A stretch of DNA of 64,000 nt from Tethya wilhelma (GCA_964030475.1 CAXIPT010000003.1:8162515-8226514); one strand, 5' to 3'; positions 33,995 to 45,130 are shown, numbered from the stretch's first letter. Translations and numbers: made by a program. The notes: a model not told the origin generated them from the sequence alone.

Positions 33995-34385
33995 AGAGTA
34001 TACGGACCGCCCATAGTTTACATAGCAACAGGTTTACAACTGTTTTACCAGGAAGCCACGAGTGGAGGCAGGGCTGCTTGCAAGAGCAATATCTGGAAAA
34101 CTACAACAGCTATGCGCACCAAATTTTGATATGCGCTTCCTAGAAAGGCCTAGATACACATGGAATAGCTAACTCAAAATTCGCGGAAATTCCCAAACGT
34201 CCGGTTTTCGCTTGGAGCCTCACATATATTATTAACTTTGTTTTGATTCCTGCCACCTAGCATGGAATACTAACATATGCGTACATGGACATGTATGTGT
34301 GAGTGTTATAGATGGCTCAATCCATCTACATCTAGATGGTTACATCAATTTCGCATTCTATAAGGACACTGCTCAACACGTTTAC

Positions 34386-34500
34386 CTGGGATGACAGTTG
34401 CATCAGGACCTAGCTTCTGGATGTTTTTTGTAAAGATTTTCTTTCCACTAGCAAAAGATTTGAGAAACAGTTTTTCTTGTTCATTGATAACATCAATAAC
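34386..34500 (-). CDS. AARS1: Alanyl-tRNA synthetase exon
   Basis: The exon reads VIDVINEQEKLFLKSFASGK, KIFTKNIQKLGPDATVIP and the first base of a Gly codon. The AARS1 family pattern here is (V)xxxxxEEExxFLKTLxxGxRxLxxxIxxL...IPGD, so position and spacing agree. The acceptor TTCCTGCAG (34501-34509) and donor GTAAAC (34385) are canonical. The 115-bp length gives phase 1, continued correctly by the 24645-24769 exon 9.6 kb away. Confidence 0.88.
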
Positions 34501-34684
34501 CTGCAGGAAAGAATAAGTGAGAGAGTCTAAAGTGAAGGTCTTTCATCCTATCCATACTATGCATTTACTATACATGTGCACACTAGATATTGTGTAAATT
34601 TTATTACAGGTTTACAGCATAATATGAAATAAAATTGCATGAGGATGCATGGTGAGGAAGAACAAAAGTAAAGAGTGAATAGAA

Positions 34685-34975
34685 CCTAGCCTATCTAAAA
34701 GGAGACTATTTTCTCAAACTCTCATTTTTATTTAATAACTTGATGGATCACTGAAGAATGCCAGACCATGCTCTTGTTGAGCATAAGCAGTACAGTCATC
34801 AATCATGCTCACACCCAGCTCAATTGGTTGTTTCCTTTGCAAGAGCCAATTCATATAAATTTTTGTTCTTTAGTGACACTAGCTGTTTGACTATGGAACA
34901 CAATTTCCAACAAACTGGTGGCTTGTAACAATGTTGAACAATATAACAGCAACTAATGATGTATTTCAGATTAAT
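34685..34975 (+). pseudogene. LINE 3' coding fragment
   Basis: AGCCTATCTAAAAGGAGACT and the following 280 bp are highly similar to 43985-44290. In frame the motif is LSKRRLFFKL. This is the C-terminal end of a CR1/L2-like LINE open reading frame, decayed by frame changes. Antisense to AARS. Confidence 0.6.
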
Positions 34976-36285
34976 AAGATATATAATCGTTTTTACTCTT
35001 AACTTATTATCACAAACTATAAATATATTTTATTTGTAACCAAGTTTAACTTTGTATTAACAAATTTAAGGGATGTTATTTGGTGTTTGGCTAAATTACT
35101 ACAAAAAGACAGATATACTGCCTATTGTGGGTGCATGTGGTCTGTGAGGTAAGGGTCAGGACAAGGTGCAAAAGTCATTTTCTCTAAGTTAAATTGACAA
35201 TTTGCAATGGCAAGAACTAGCAGAAGGTGGCCTTGAAGACTCTCGAGCCAACGAAGAGGTTCTATTTTAAAAGTAGCTCTTTTAAGGTGAGAAATTGTTC
35301 ATGAAATAAGCGAGCGCATGGACTAGCCAAACCTATAGAAACCTGATATAGTCACATAAGCTATATAGCTGTTTGAATTATGGACTATGCATGTGTCTTC
35401 AAATAAAATGAGTCAGTGACTGACTATATTCACTACAGATCTTTACTATGATGAAAGCTGATCATTCCTACTCACCTAGTACAACTGCTGCAGAAACAGA
35501 TTCTGGCAGTGGTACAGACTCTTGAGGATTCAACTGAACTAGACATGTATGATAATATTATTCCAAATAATGCCACCAACAAAAAATGTATTAAATGCGA
35601 CATATATCAAGTTCATTCTTGCTATAGGTTATTAAACATAGAAAAAGCTTCTAAATTTCTTCATCCAGCAGTACTGTCTGGAGATATTGGCAATATTGTC
35701 AAATTGAAAAGAGAAAGGTCATGCAGTAGCTAACAAGACCTGAGCAGTATACCAAGTGCTAACAAAACATTTTGTTCCCTAGCTTCATACCGGTTTATAC
35801 CAGTTCAATTTGGAAAACAAAATAGGAGCTTACACAGCACAGCTAGCTCAGTCATTACATTCAATGGTTTGGTATACTCAGTAAAAGAAAATGGAGGATA
35901 CTGTAAGTTCTGTTCAGCCAAGGTCCTAGTTCTGTGCCAACTGACTTTACTGGCACCCATGATCAGCCCTTTTGTTAAGCAAGTGAAAAATTGTGTGAAC
36001 ACTTTTGTGGCACAAGTAACACTTCACCTCCTATATAAGTATCACCTTTGGGCAGCAAAAATTACTCAGAGTTTTAAGGATATGTTAGAGGCTGCTGAGG
36101 GGTCTGGGCATTACAAATATGCAAATTTTGGTGCTTTGAGATTGATTCTGGGATGATTTTTAGACAAATGCAATGAGGTTTTAATTGTACACTAACTTGA
36201 AATGTATAATGTCCTTTCAACTGCCATATTTTGGTAACTACATCAAGGATCATTACCAGTGTAAATGAAGGCACCAAGGTGCACA
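34976..36285. other. Intronic sequence, no gene recognised
   Basis: AT-rich intron. The longest plus frame (35509-35733) and the 95-codon frame at 35869-36156 match nothing I recognise and have no supporting splice or repeat context. Confidence 0.35.
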
Positions 36286-36870
36286 ACCCTTGGTGCATAA
36301 CATGCATGTAAAATTCCAAGTACTTAGTGTGATTGTATGTGCTGTATGTAATTAGTGTATGAAGTTAAAATGTTATGCATTGCTGTGTTTATGTGTTTGT
36401 ACATTTATCATTCATGAAATGAAATGGTACAGTTATTCGATTTGTTTCTTGATGTTGCATGGCTATCTTCACAGTACTATTGTAGCAATATATTATAGCC
36501 ACAACATTCACTGGGTACACGTTATAGCACAATCTTGCTACCTTTGTAAGGATCCTAGGCCATATACTCTGCTATCTATGTTAAAATATGAACTTGCTCA
36601 GGCACGCCCCTCATGCTCGCCCTCCAATATCGATCTACGCTATATGACTCGCTTAGGCTCGCCCCTCATGCTCTCTCCAAAATTTCAACTGTATGGCCTT
36701 ATGGGTGTGGCCTCGAAGCTTAGTGCTCGAACAGGCTGAAAAGCTTCATATCTCAGTAAGTACAAACTTTTGTAGAATTCTTTGTGTAATTCTTTTAGAT
36801 AATCTCGATTATTTTACCTTGGTATGCCGCTTTTGAAGACTGGAGCTGTTGTTCTTGAGATATAGTTGGA

Positions 36871-36902
<32 letters not shown>

Positions 36903-36953
36903 AGAGAGACAAAACGACTACCGTAACCCTAGGTGCGCATGCGCACCAAGGGT
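36286..36953. mobile_element. Family E element, copy 2, with internal (AC)n
   Basis: Left ACCCTTGGTGCATAACATGC, right GCGCATGCGCACCAAGGGT. The internal blocks GGGTGTGGCCTCGAAGCTTA, AGATAATCTCGATTATTTTA and AGATATAGTTGGAACACACA match copy 1. An (AC)n microsatellite (36871-36898) sits at the same position as in copy 1. Confidence 0.65.
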
Positions 36954-37143
36954 TAATGACTATATACAGGTACTGACTTCACACAATATATGAGAGTTTC
37001 GCTGGACCAGCTAGAACAATTCCAGTGATAAAAACACAACTTTAATTTAGAGCAAACTGGCTTTGATAAATATCCTTACATACAAGACTAGGGAATACAT
37101 AAGACAGTACTGCTTCTATTTGTATGACAAAATATATACTCAC

Positions 37144-37182
37144 CATTTGAGGGTCTTTCTTGAGCTCAGGGAAAGCATCACC
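37144..37182 (-). CDS. AARS1: Alanyl-tRNA synthetase 39-bp microexon
   Basis: Thirteen codons: GDAFPELKKDPQM. AlaRS proteins have GxxFPELxK(D/N)P at this point. The acceptor is CTGTAG (37183-37188) and the donor is GTGAGTATA (from 37143), both strong, and both junctions are phase 0. It joins VVATL of the 45131-45239 exon to VIDVINEQ of the 34386-34500 exon. It lies within a segment otherwise full of transposons. Confidence 0.85.
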
Positions 37183-37222
37183 CTACAGACACACCATTAG
37201 AGAGAAAGACAGAGTAACAATC

Positions 37223-37828
37223 TAGCCTCGTTCCCAGACTCCTCCTTCATGTATATTTTCTTCAAAAATAAGGAGAGAGAGAGCCTGGTACATTTTATCA
37301 CGTGAGTAACACAAGGTAGATGTGAAGGTAGACGTGGCCTATGTCAGCAATTTTTTTTCGTCATCTCAGCTCATGCCCACTTTGTTTCTTCATTCTCGTA
37401 AAGCCTTTGTTTAGCCTTGGTAAGGGAGCTAGTGGTAGACGCTACATTATCACGACTCAATATTGCTATATTTTGTTGAAACTCACCCTGCATTGACCAA
37501 GATTTTTTGTATCCAGAAATCGCCTATTATTTTTTAGAGCACAAACTGTTATATACAACATGCTGTCAAAGCATCTTTCACAGTTGAGCGATAGCTAAAA
37601 CAATTTCTCAAATTGTAGATAACAAGAACTGAAGCCTATCTGTTGTTCTTTTTGACTCTTGAGCCTCTAGGAGTAAGAAACACGCGGTAAAGACTTACGT
37701 AATTGCTCATTAAAAAAAATCAAAGCGCATCATTGATTGCATGACTCATGTGATAAAATGTATCAGGCTCTCTCTCTCCTTATTGTCAAAGAAAATATAT
37801 ATGTGGGAGGAGCCTGGGAATGAGGCTA
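37223..37828. mobile_element. 606-bp TIR element with a 9-bp target duplication
   Basis: Left TAGCCTCGTTCCCAGACTCC and right GGAGCCTGGGAATGAGGCTA are inverted ends. The next segments (ATAAGGAGAGAGAGAGCCTG and CAGGCTCTCTCTCTCCTTAT) also pair. GTAACAATC is present on both sides (37214-37222 and 37829-37837). A 9-bp duplication suggests a Mutator-like origin, though hAT-type 8-bp duplication cannot be excluded. It inserted about 40 bp upstream of the AARS microexon. Related short pieces occur near 20125, 21740 and 63320-63390. Confidence 0.7.
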
Positions 37829-38032
37829 GTAACAATCAGTGAATAAAAAAAATTACAATGTGAATTTAAATGTACAGGTATAATGTACTAGCTATAAAGA
37901 GAAGTATATGTGAATCACAGCATTTGACAGTGCTTCACTTTTTTCAGCTGCAATTAACCTAGCTATGTAGGTTTAAGTCCACTCTAATATGGTTCAGGAC
38001 AGCTAAATAGTTTCTCTTTCTCCAATTTGTAA

Positions 38033-38352
38033 AGTGTGGCCATCTTGGCCTGGTGGCTAGTTCAACAATGACTCTGACTCCCAACCCTTGGGTAGGCGGT
38101 TCGAGTCCTTCCAGTGCCACAGGTATTTATTTCTTTCCCATTCTCTTTCGAGCTCTGCCTAGGAGTTGACTCGGCTCTACCCCAAAAAATGAGGAGGTGA
38201 ATTTCACCGCATCCTTCGGAGGGTGTGTAAAGCCATCGGTCCCAGGAGACCTGCCTGCGTTCATTAGTTATAGGCTATTTGCAGGCCTTCGTTAGCCACA
38301 ATTGTGGTTAACCCGAGGGGGCAGTTAAAAAAAAAACACAAAAAAACCAAAA
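38033..38352 (+). mobile_element. tRNA-derived SINE
   Basis: An A-box-like TGGCCTGGTGGCTAG lies at about 38049 and a B-box GGTTCGAGTCC at 38099-38109. The spacing is typical of an RNA polymerase III internal promoter. A tRNA-like 3' end (AGTGCCACAGG) is followed by about 210 bp of body and an A-rich tail (from 38325). A real tRNA gene is excluded because the 5' half lacks a clean acceptor-stem partner and the tail is that of a retroposon. Antisense to AARS. Which LINE mobilised it cannot be told from this sequence. Confidence 0.75.
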
Positions 38353-38999
38353 ACATTTAAACTGAGGTTTCTATGCAATTTTACAGTTTGTACCTTGATA
38401 TCACTGGTAGTACAATGAAAGGCAATGATTCTCAGAGCTAGTCTATTTTATCTGTTGCTAACATTTTCGAGTTTCCAACCTAACTGAATTAAACTGAACG
38501 AGTGTTGAAAAGTCAATACCCACTAAAAGTAAAATGTATCCTTTTAGCTAACTATGCTAGATCCTGCCTAAGATGGACTAATTGTATACCTAACTATTAC
38601 AACAAATACTACTTTAACTACTAAGACTGTCTATTAAGTCTCTGAATTTGGCACCCAACTACTTCATTCCTCAGTCAAGTTCAAATTCCATTGATTTAGT
38701 CAATTAATAGACTCACAAGTCATTTGTTTTCCCATTTAAGAATCACGAAATTTACTGACTCAGCTTTTATCATATATACATGCGTGTCTCCCTGGTATCC
38801 CTAGTCTCCCAGACCAGAGAGATCAGGGAGACCAGAGAGACCAGGAGACCAGGGAGATAGGGAGACCAGGCTACATGCATGTTTACAGGGATGCAGGTCT
38901 ACGCATACAGTTATAACTTAAAGAGATCTAGATTGGTCATTGGATGTGGATGTTCTGTAGCATCTGAGCCCATTGCTGAAAGTATCCAACAGTAAGTCT
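38353..38999. other. Intronic sequence with a small GGGAGACCAGA repeat tract
   Basis: 38795-38872 is made of imperfect copies of AGACCAGGGAGA. Otherwise nothing is recognised. Confidence 0.45.
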
Positions 39000-40529
39000 A
39001 AAACCTGTGATCTTTGTGCTGGGCAGCTAAAGTCTAGAGAAGAAATTCTCCATTGCGAAGGTGAATGCAAAAAGGCACTACACCGCTAATGTGCTGGCAT
39101 CAGCAGACAACAGTATAAGATGCTGTCTTACACCGTTTGTGTGTCTCATCTGAACCCAAACTCTCCACAAAGCTGAGTTGCAAGCGCTACACAGTGAAAT
39201 ACATGCAAAGTTTAACATCAGTGTGCCTTGAGCTGAAAGAAGAGAAAAGAGCTGCCAAGGTAGCAGCAACGACCACCAACAACGGTGACCATTCCCCCTA
39301 ATTCCTCTTTGTCTCTAGTCTCTAGTTCAAGCTATTTGCTGCTATCTATCAAATTTAGTGTGCTCTTCTTCTACCAACTTTGTCATGGTTGGTGACTCTA
39401 ACTTCCCTGACATTAACTGGGAGACAATCACTGCTGCCATATACCTACTTCCAATCTATTTTGCGACTTTGTCTTTGACAACAATCTAACACAGTATGTC
39501 AGAGAACCAACACACAGCAAATGGATCTAGTCATTGCTAATGCTGCTAACCATATTTGTGACATATCAGTTTCTTCTCGGCAACATCTACTCAACTCTAA
39601 ACACTCAATCATCGCTTTTAATCTTGTCCCGGACTTTAATCCAACAAACAATCTCCTCCAGCAAACCACCATACCTATGTACTTGACTTTCCCAAAGCAG
39701 ACTACAACAGTATATGCTCTTTTCTAATGGACATTGATTTTAGTAACTGCCTTCATTTTGACGATGTTGAATACGTATGGTTATCACTTAAAATGCAATA
39801 CTTATTAGAATAAACCTCTTCATTTCTAAAGTAAGAATCAGGAAACACCAATATCCTCACTAATATATAAACTCCCAAGCTAAGACACCTATGAAAATGC
39901 TCTATATAGAAAAGTGCCAACATGTGCAAATCCTTCCTCATCTCTGCAAGACAGACTTGCTAAGCAAGAAGAAACTCTTCTATCGAAAGCCCAGACAGCA
40001 AAGGCTGCTTACGAAGTAAATCTTATTCAGAGCATCACGGGCAAATGCAATTCCAAATTTATGACTATATGTCAACAATCTCTCATCAAACACCTCTATT
40101 CCTCCTACCATTCACCTTCACTCTTCTTCTGCTTCCACTGATCTTGAGAGGGCAACACTCTTCAACTCCTTTTTTCATTCCATGTTTACAGGAAGTTCAA
40201 TCTCTCTCCCTGGCATTCATTTGCTTCCTACACCTTCTAAGTACATGGGTGACATCCATTCTACTAAACTGAAGAAGTCTACGAGGCACTCTCTTCACTC
40301 GATCCAACAAAGTCTTCTGGCATTGATGGTATTGGTTCCAAGATTTTTAAACACTGTGCACTGGCTCGATTTACTTCACTACACCATCTATTTTGTATCA
40401 GCCTTGCAAATTATACCCTGCCATCTGAATGGAAACACCATGCATCTCATCACTTCAGTCTTCAAATCAGGAGATAGAGCTTGTGCTAACAACTACAGGC
40501 CTATTTCTCTTTTGTGTATTGCCTCATAA
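39000..40529 (+). pseudogene. CR1/L2-like LINE, copy with PHD-type ORF1 piece, endonuclease and RT start
   Basis: In order on the plus strand, in changing frames: a PHD-finger-like ORF1 block (CVLGS in one frame; CEGECKKALH in another; about 39010-39130); endonuclease piece NFVMVGDSNFPDINWET (39380); DLVIANAANHICDISVSS (39522); SSLQDRLAKQEETLLSKAQT (39932); FNSFFHSMFTGSSISLPGIH (about 40165-40210); then VFKSGDRACANNYRPISLLC at 40465, the start of the reverse transcriptase. The element stops there and a second LINE begins. Frame changes every few hundred bases show it is inactive. Antisense to AARS. Confidence 0.75.
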
Positions 40530-40569
40530 ATCATCTTCACAATCGACCCAATTCTATTCACACTGATCG

Positions 40570-42182
40570 TAAACAAATCATGAGCAATACAATGGAATCT
40601 GACTCAGTCCAAATTTGCTTCCTTAATGCAAGAAGCCTTGTAAACAAACTGCCTCAATTCCAAGCGCAGACTTCGAATATTTTCTAAATGCATTTTATGT
40701 TGGGATGTTTCTTCTTTAATCTTCCTCTCATCAAGTTTCAGTTTGACCACTGTAGTGAGTAGAGTTAGCAACTTTTGCTCTCTATCAAAATCATCCCTCG
40801 TTTTTTCAGCTATAGTTGCTCTTGCAACTCTACTAATTCTCTTCCTTCATTTTCTCCTCAGACTTGGACATAATATGTGTATCTGAGCAATGGCTAACTA
40901 GTACATAGTATTTTTGATCAAGAGCTAGGTACTTCCCAGTAATTACAGAATATATTGCAATGATCGCAATTCTTGAGGTGGAGGAATTCTTCTTGCAATT
41001 AAAAACTCAATTCATGCTACACTCAACCCTCTTCTTCCTGTGATTTCTGGTGTCCCTCAAGGCAGTATACTCGGACCCCCTGCTCTTTTTTGTCTACATA
41101 AATGACTTGAGTACTCATGTGGTTCATTCACTCCCATTCCTCTTTGCAGATGATACAAATTAAGTGTCTAAAAAGTATCTCTTCTCCTATGGACATATCA
41201 AGACAACTTGAATAACCTATCTACCTGGAATTCTGACTGGTCAATGACATTTAACCAAGCTAAATGTTTCTTGTTATCTATCTCAGGTAGATGACATAGC
41301 TGATCATCTGCTTTGCCGGCATCATCCCATTCTAACTAAACAGTGAATGACCATGCCATCAGTAAGTGCTCTCAACACAAAGACCTGGAAATTGTAGTGT
41401 CCAATGACCTCTCATAGACTAATCATATTAGTTCAATATCAGTGTTGCTTACAAGAAGCTTGGTTTGCTTAGACATACATTCAGTACAACCAGTTGTATC
41501 TCTGCAAAAAAGTCATTGTACTTGTCTCTTGTCAGGTCACAACTTATGTATTGTTCCCAAATGTGACGTGCTAACCTAGTCAAAGACACAAACTTTCTAC
41601 AAAGGTATGCTATCAAGTACATTCTCAATGATTTTAAGTCTGACTATAATTCTCGTCTTATCAAGCTCCACCTGTTACCCCTTGCCATGGTCTACGAACT
41701 CAATGACATATGCTTCTTTGTCAAATCTATTAAGCAACCAACTGACTCTTTCAACATCTTGAACTATGTATCATTCAGTAACAACAAAACCAGATCGTTA
41801 CAAGCATTCCTACTTTGTTGGAATCGCCCGTCTTTGAAACTCCCTACCACCAATAGATTTACATTCAAGAAGCTATGCCAGCATAGTGGGTAGTGTTAAT
41901 CAACACTTTGGAACCACTTGATAGGAACCTTTGATCCCTCGAACACATGCACCATTTACTTTTGCTACCTCTGCAGTAAATGTCAACCACTGATGAGGTC
42001 CAATCTGTGAACTGTCTCCATTGAGAATTTAATAACTTATGGTTTGTTGTCATCTAAACTTTAATTGTCATAAGTAGTTTTATATTGTTTATGTTTGTAA
42101 AGGCTGCCTGTTCACTCAGGTAGGCCTTCAGTGAACATGCCATACATCAACATCACTCAGTCTTTTATTTCTAGTCTTAAGC

Positions 42183-42183
<1 letters not shown>
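40570..42183 (+). pseudogene. Second CR1/L2-like LINE with internal deletion and intact 3' end
   Basis: It starts with an endonuclease N-terminus (SVQICFLNARSLVNKLPQFQ at 40605), continues DLDIICVSEQWLTST and RNSRGGGILLAIKNSIHATL-like pieces, and then jumps at about 41030 to the RT catalytic region: ISGVPQGSIL-like, VYINDLSTHVVHSLPFLFAD (the ADD motif is at about 41150). It continues to the C-terminus (FKSDYNSRLIKLHLLPLAMV, YELNDICFFVKSI at 41687) and a 3' UTR. The jump removes most of the endonuclease and the RT start. The element ends in an (AAT)n tail. Confidence 0.75.
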
Positions 42184-42227
<44 letters not shown>

Positions 42228-42228
42228 C
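42184..42228. repeat. (AAT)n microsatellite, 3' tail of the LINE
   Basis: AATAATAAT run of about 14 units directly after the LINE 3' UTR. CR1/L2-type elements often end in short tandem repeats rather than poly(A), so this is read as the element's tail. Confidence 0.8.
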
Positions 42229-42405
42229 GAGACTATGAACTAGATGACTCTGAGCTATGCTATGACAGGGATCATGGGCTGGCCATGGAATACACATCTG
42301 CTGTCAGATAGCTATTTAGTATGCAAAGTCTAGAAAGGCTACCTGAACCATAGTCTATGCCTAAACTTGAAAATCAGTAACACAGCTTCCACACTAAAAA
42401 TCTAG

Positions 42406-42571
42406 CTATACATGCCAATATGCTTACATAGAAATCAGGCCAACTCTTGTCTGTCTTACCAAGCACCACTGACCAACAGTAACAGTACCTATACATGCCA
42501 ATATGCTTACATAGAAATCAGGCCAACTCTCGTCTGTCTTACCAAGCACCACTGACCAACAGTAACAGCAC
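42406..42571. repeat. 83-bp tandem duplication
   Basis: Two adjacent units beginning CTATACATGCCAATATGCTT and ending ACCAACAGTAACAG differ at only a couple of positions. A diverged single copy of the same sequence is at about 19787-19860, so the unit belongs to a dispersed repeat. Confidence 0.85.
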
Positions 42572-42654
42572 CCATGCAGCTAAGCTGCTTCAAGAGCAGC
42601 AGCAGATCAGAGCTCCTGAAGCTGCTTCCATTCAATGACTCTAGATAATGCACA

Positions 42655-42902
42655 CCAAATCAATGGGCGTGGCCTCCAAGCTAAGCTCTCAATGAAGCAC
42701 AAAAGTCTCAAAATCTCAGCAACTACTGTAAGAGTGTTTTGGACAGCAAAAAAATTTTCTACAAGATCATTTAGATTTATGAACACAAGTACCATCAATT
42801 TTGTCACTAGAACTGCCTTTCTTGAGATTTCGATGGAACAGACAAGACAGACAGACAGACCAAATGACTACCATAATCCTCTGCACATGCCTAGGCTTAA
42901 CA
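42655..42902 (+). repeat. Family F repeat with (GACA)n
   Basis: Contains GGGCGTGGCCTCCAAGCTAA, GTGTTTTGGACAGCAAAAAA, TCATTTAGATTTATGAACAC, TTCTTGAGATTTCGATGGAA, then GACAAGACAGACAGACAGAC and CCTCTGCACATGCCTAGGCT. The reverse complement matches both units of the duplication at 30360-30861. Confidence 0.7.
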
Positions 42903-43899
42903 AGATAGTGACCTAAAACGACAAGTCGTTGGGCACAAGGCTATTTGAGCAAAACAACTGGAAAACTCCAGCCTCAAGCTCAGACTCAGTGAATCCAAAA
43001 GAAATGTGTGGGACACAATGAAGAACTATCTGAACAGAAATCAAGCCTAGAAACACCCAACAGCTTAGAGATGGGATATAAAAAACTTTGGAAGACTTTA
43101 TCTCCGAGCGTCTAGAGGAGGTTGCAAGTGCACAATTAGACATTATACAGATAACGTTGATTGCTTAAAATTACTGACTTAGCAATCTTTTTCTACTAAT
43201 CCAGCAACATTCACAGAAGAATATATACAGTACATGAAAAATGTTGTTGACTCAGCAATTTCAACATTTATCTACCTGATCTCTAATTGTGCACTTACAA
43301 CCTCCTCTGGGAAGCATCAGCAAAAAATATATTGGTCATCTAAAGAAAGTCATTCCCAGAGTTATTGAAGAAAATAGTAGACCTAGTGGCTATTGATGTA
43401 AATGTAACTGTACATGCAAGCACGTACAAAATCAAACATCACTGCCAACTAAACGTGCTGTATCCATTGTGTTTGTTATTACGTTATAATAATCATTGTG
43501 TTTTCCTTGTTCAGCTTAAAGTATTCAATTGCATTACTACTACACTATGTGACTATTGACTGCTTGTATCAATGATCCATGCTCATCAGCTAGAGTAACT
43601 GAGTATAACATGCTGGCTGCACTCAGAGCTATGCACTGCACTGAGCTGAGGACAAAAGTCTGTTATGTGATGCATATGCACAAATTATCTAGGCCTTTTG
43701 AAAACAAAGTTCACCTTTGACTATGTGTTAGATGTTAAAGTCTGGATGCAGGTAGGATAAATTACAAATAGTGGTCATGTTGAGCTATACAGTACCATGC
43801 AGTTAGTATTTAACTTGTTACAATTTACAACATTGGCATGTACATGTATGAATGAGCTCATGCAGCTCCAGTCTGCATGGTCCCTCTATAACAGTGGCT

Positions 43900-44330
43900 T
43901 AATTGACTTAATACAGAAGGTGCAAAGGTTTGCCATCCGGGTGTGCACTAACTAAACTGGTCTATAAACTATGAGACCCTACTGGCTATGCATGGTATCC
44001 CCAGCCTATCTAAAAGGAGACTATTTTTCAAACTCTCAACTTATTTGATATTACAAAGGGTCACTACACAATGCCTGATCATATACCAGTTGAGTATAAA
44101 CAGTACAGTCATCAGTCATGCTCACACTCAGCTCGATTAGCTGTTTCATTGGCAAGAACAAATGCATTTACATATTCTCATTCTTCAGTGACACAACTCA
44201 ACTCTGAAACACACTTCCCAATGAACTAGTGGCTTGTAACAAAGTTGAACAATTTAAACAGCATTTGATTATGCACTTTAGATTAATGACATAAACATAT
44301 TCGTATATTTACTTCATGCAATGTATCATG
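43900..44330 (+). pseudogene. LINE 3' coding fragment
   Basis: It reads a LINE C-terminal region in broken frames (VQRFAIRVCTN; then LSKRRLFFKLST and SCSHSARLAVSLA). The part from 43985 is similar to 34685-34975. Antisense to AARS, like the other LINE pieces in these introns. Confidence 0.65.
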
Positions 44331-45130
44331 TATTATGGTCAAGCACCTTAGCGCAAGGCATCTAATTGTGACGTATGGCTCAGTTTGCCAGCAAGTGTTT
44401 TATGTATGTCCTGTCACGCTTTAGGAATGCAATTTTTTCCAGTGTGACATGTCATTTTGAAACGTAATTTTGTTTAGGAAAAGATCATTATTTCATAGTT
44501 CAGTAGGTAGGCTATAGCGCTTAAGTGAGCTAGAGTAGACTAGACTTCTGTTTTTATGCAGAGTAACAGCTAGAACAAATGCAAAAGCAAAAAAGACTCC
44601 TATACTTGACTGAGAGAAGCAGCTACTAATCATCGACAATTCACAATCACAGGCTGGCTGCACTCTGACCTTTATGTGTTTTACATTGACTTGATCTGGC
44701 ATAGGCAGCTAGCAGTTCAAATAGTACTTCATATCAAGTGGTCAAGAGTTTGATCTTTACTAGTTCAGTGATAATATGTCAGGAGGTTGTTTGGAGTCTC
44801 CACATTGCATGCCATGACACTTCATAGCTAAATTATATGTATAAATCACTGAGGCAATGATTGAAAATAGTACATAACACTATGAGTGCTCAGCATCATC
44901 AGCATGATGTATCAGTACTGTACAAGTGAGTGCAGAGCTAGTGTGAAGTACTGTTCTGCACATTGTGTACTCCTAGTAATAAAGTATTAATTTTTGGTTT
45001 GGTAATGTAGGATTCACACTGTATTAGCATAGAGATGCTATTCTGTGTTCCCTTGCCATTTGGCCAAATTATTACATAAAAAAACAAGAAACAAGAAAAA
45101 ATGACAACATCAACAGATTCTTTGACTCAC
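44331..45130. other. Intronic sequence, no gene recognised
   Basis: Lies just downstream of the AARS exon at 45131. No repeat structure or exon was seen. Confidence 0.4.

Larger units (their letters stand above)
31863..34224. mobile_element. 2.36-kb TIR element, with three nested repeats
   Basis: Left end TGTGAGGCTCCAAGGGAAAA, then CCGGACGTTTGGGAA. The right end is the inverse (TTCCCAAACGTCCGG, then TTTTCGCTTGGAGCCTCACA). TATA lies outside both ends (31859-31862 and 34225-34228), a possible 4-bp target duplication. No transposase remains; the interior holds a family D element (32283-32647), a family A copy (32909-33176) and an inverted family B copy (33177-33994). A partial second copy is at 1-172. 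Confidence 0.65.

Noticed and set aside
35509..36156. Possible small genes in the AARS intron
   Set aside because: The frames are short, match nothing recognised and have no supporting context.
38049..38125. A functional tRNA gene
   Set aside because: The A and B boxes are present, but the acceptor stem does not pair cleanly and the unit continues into a body and A-rich tail. A SINE explains it better.
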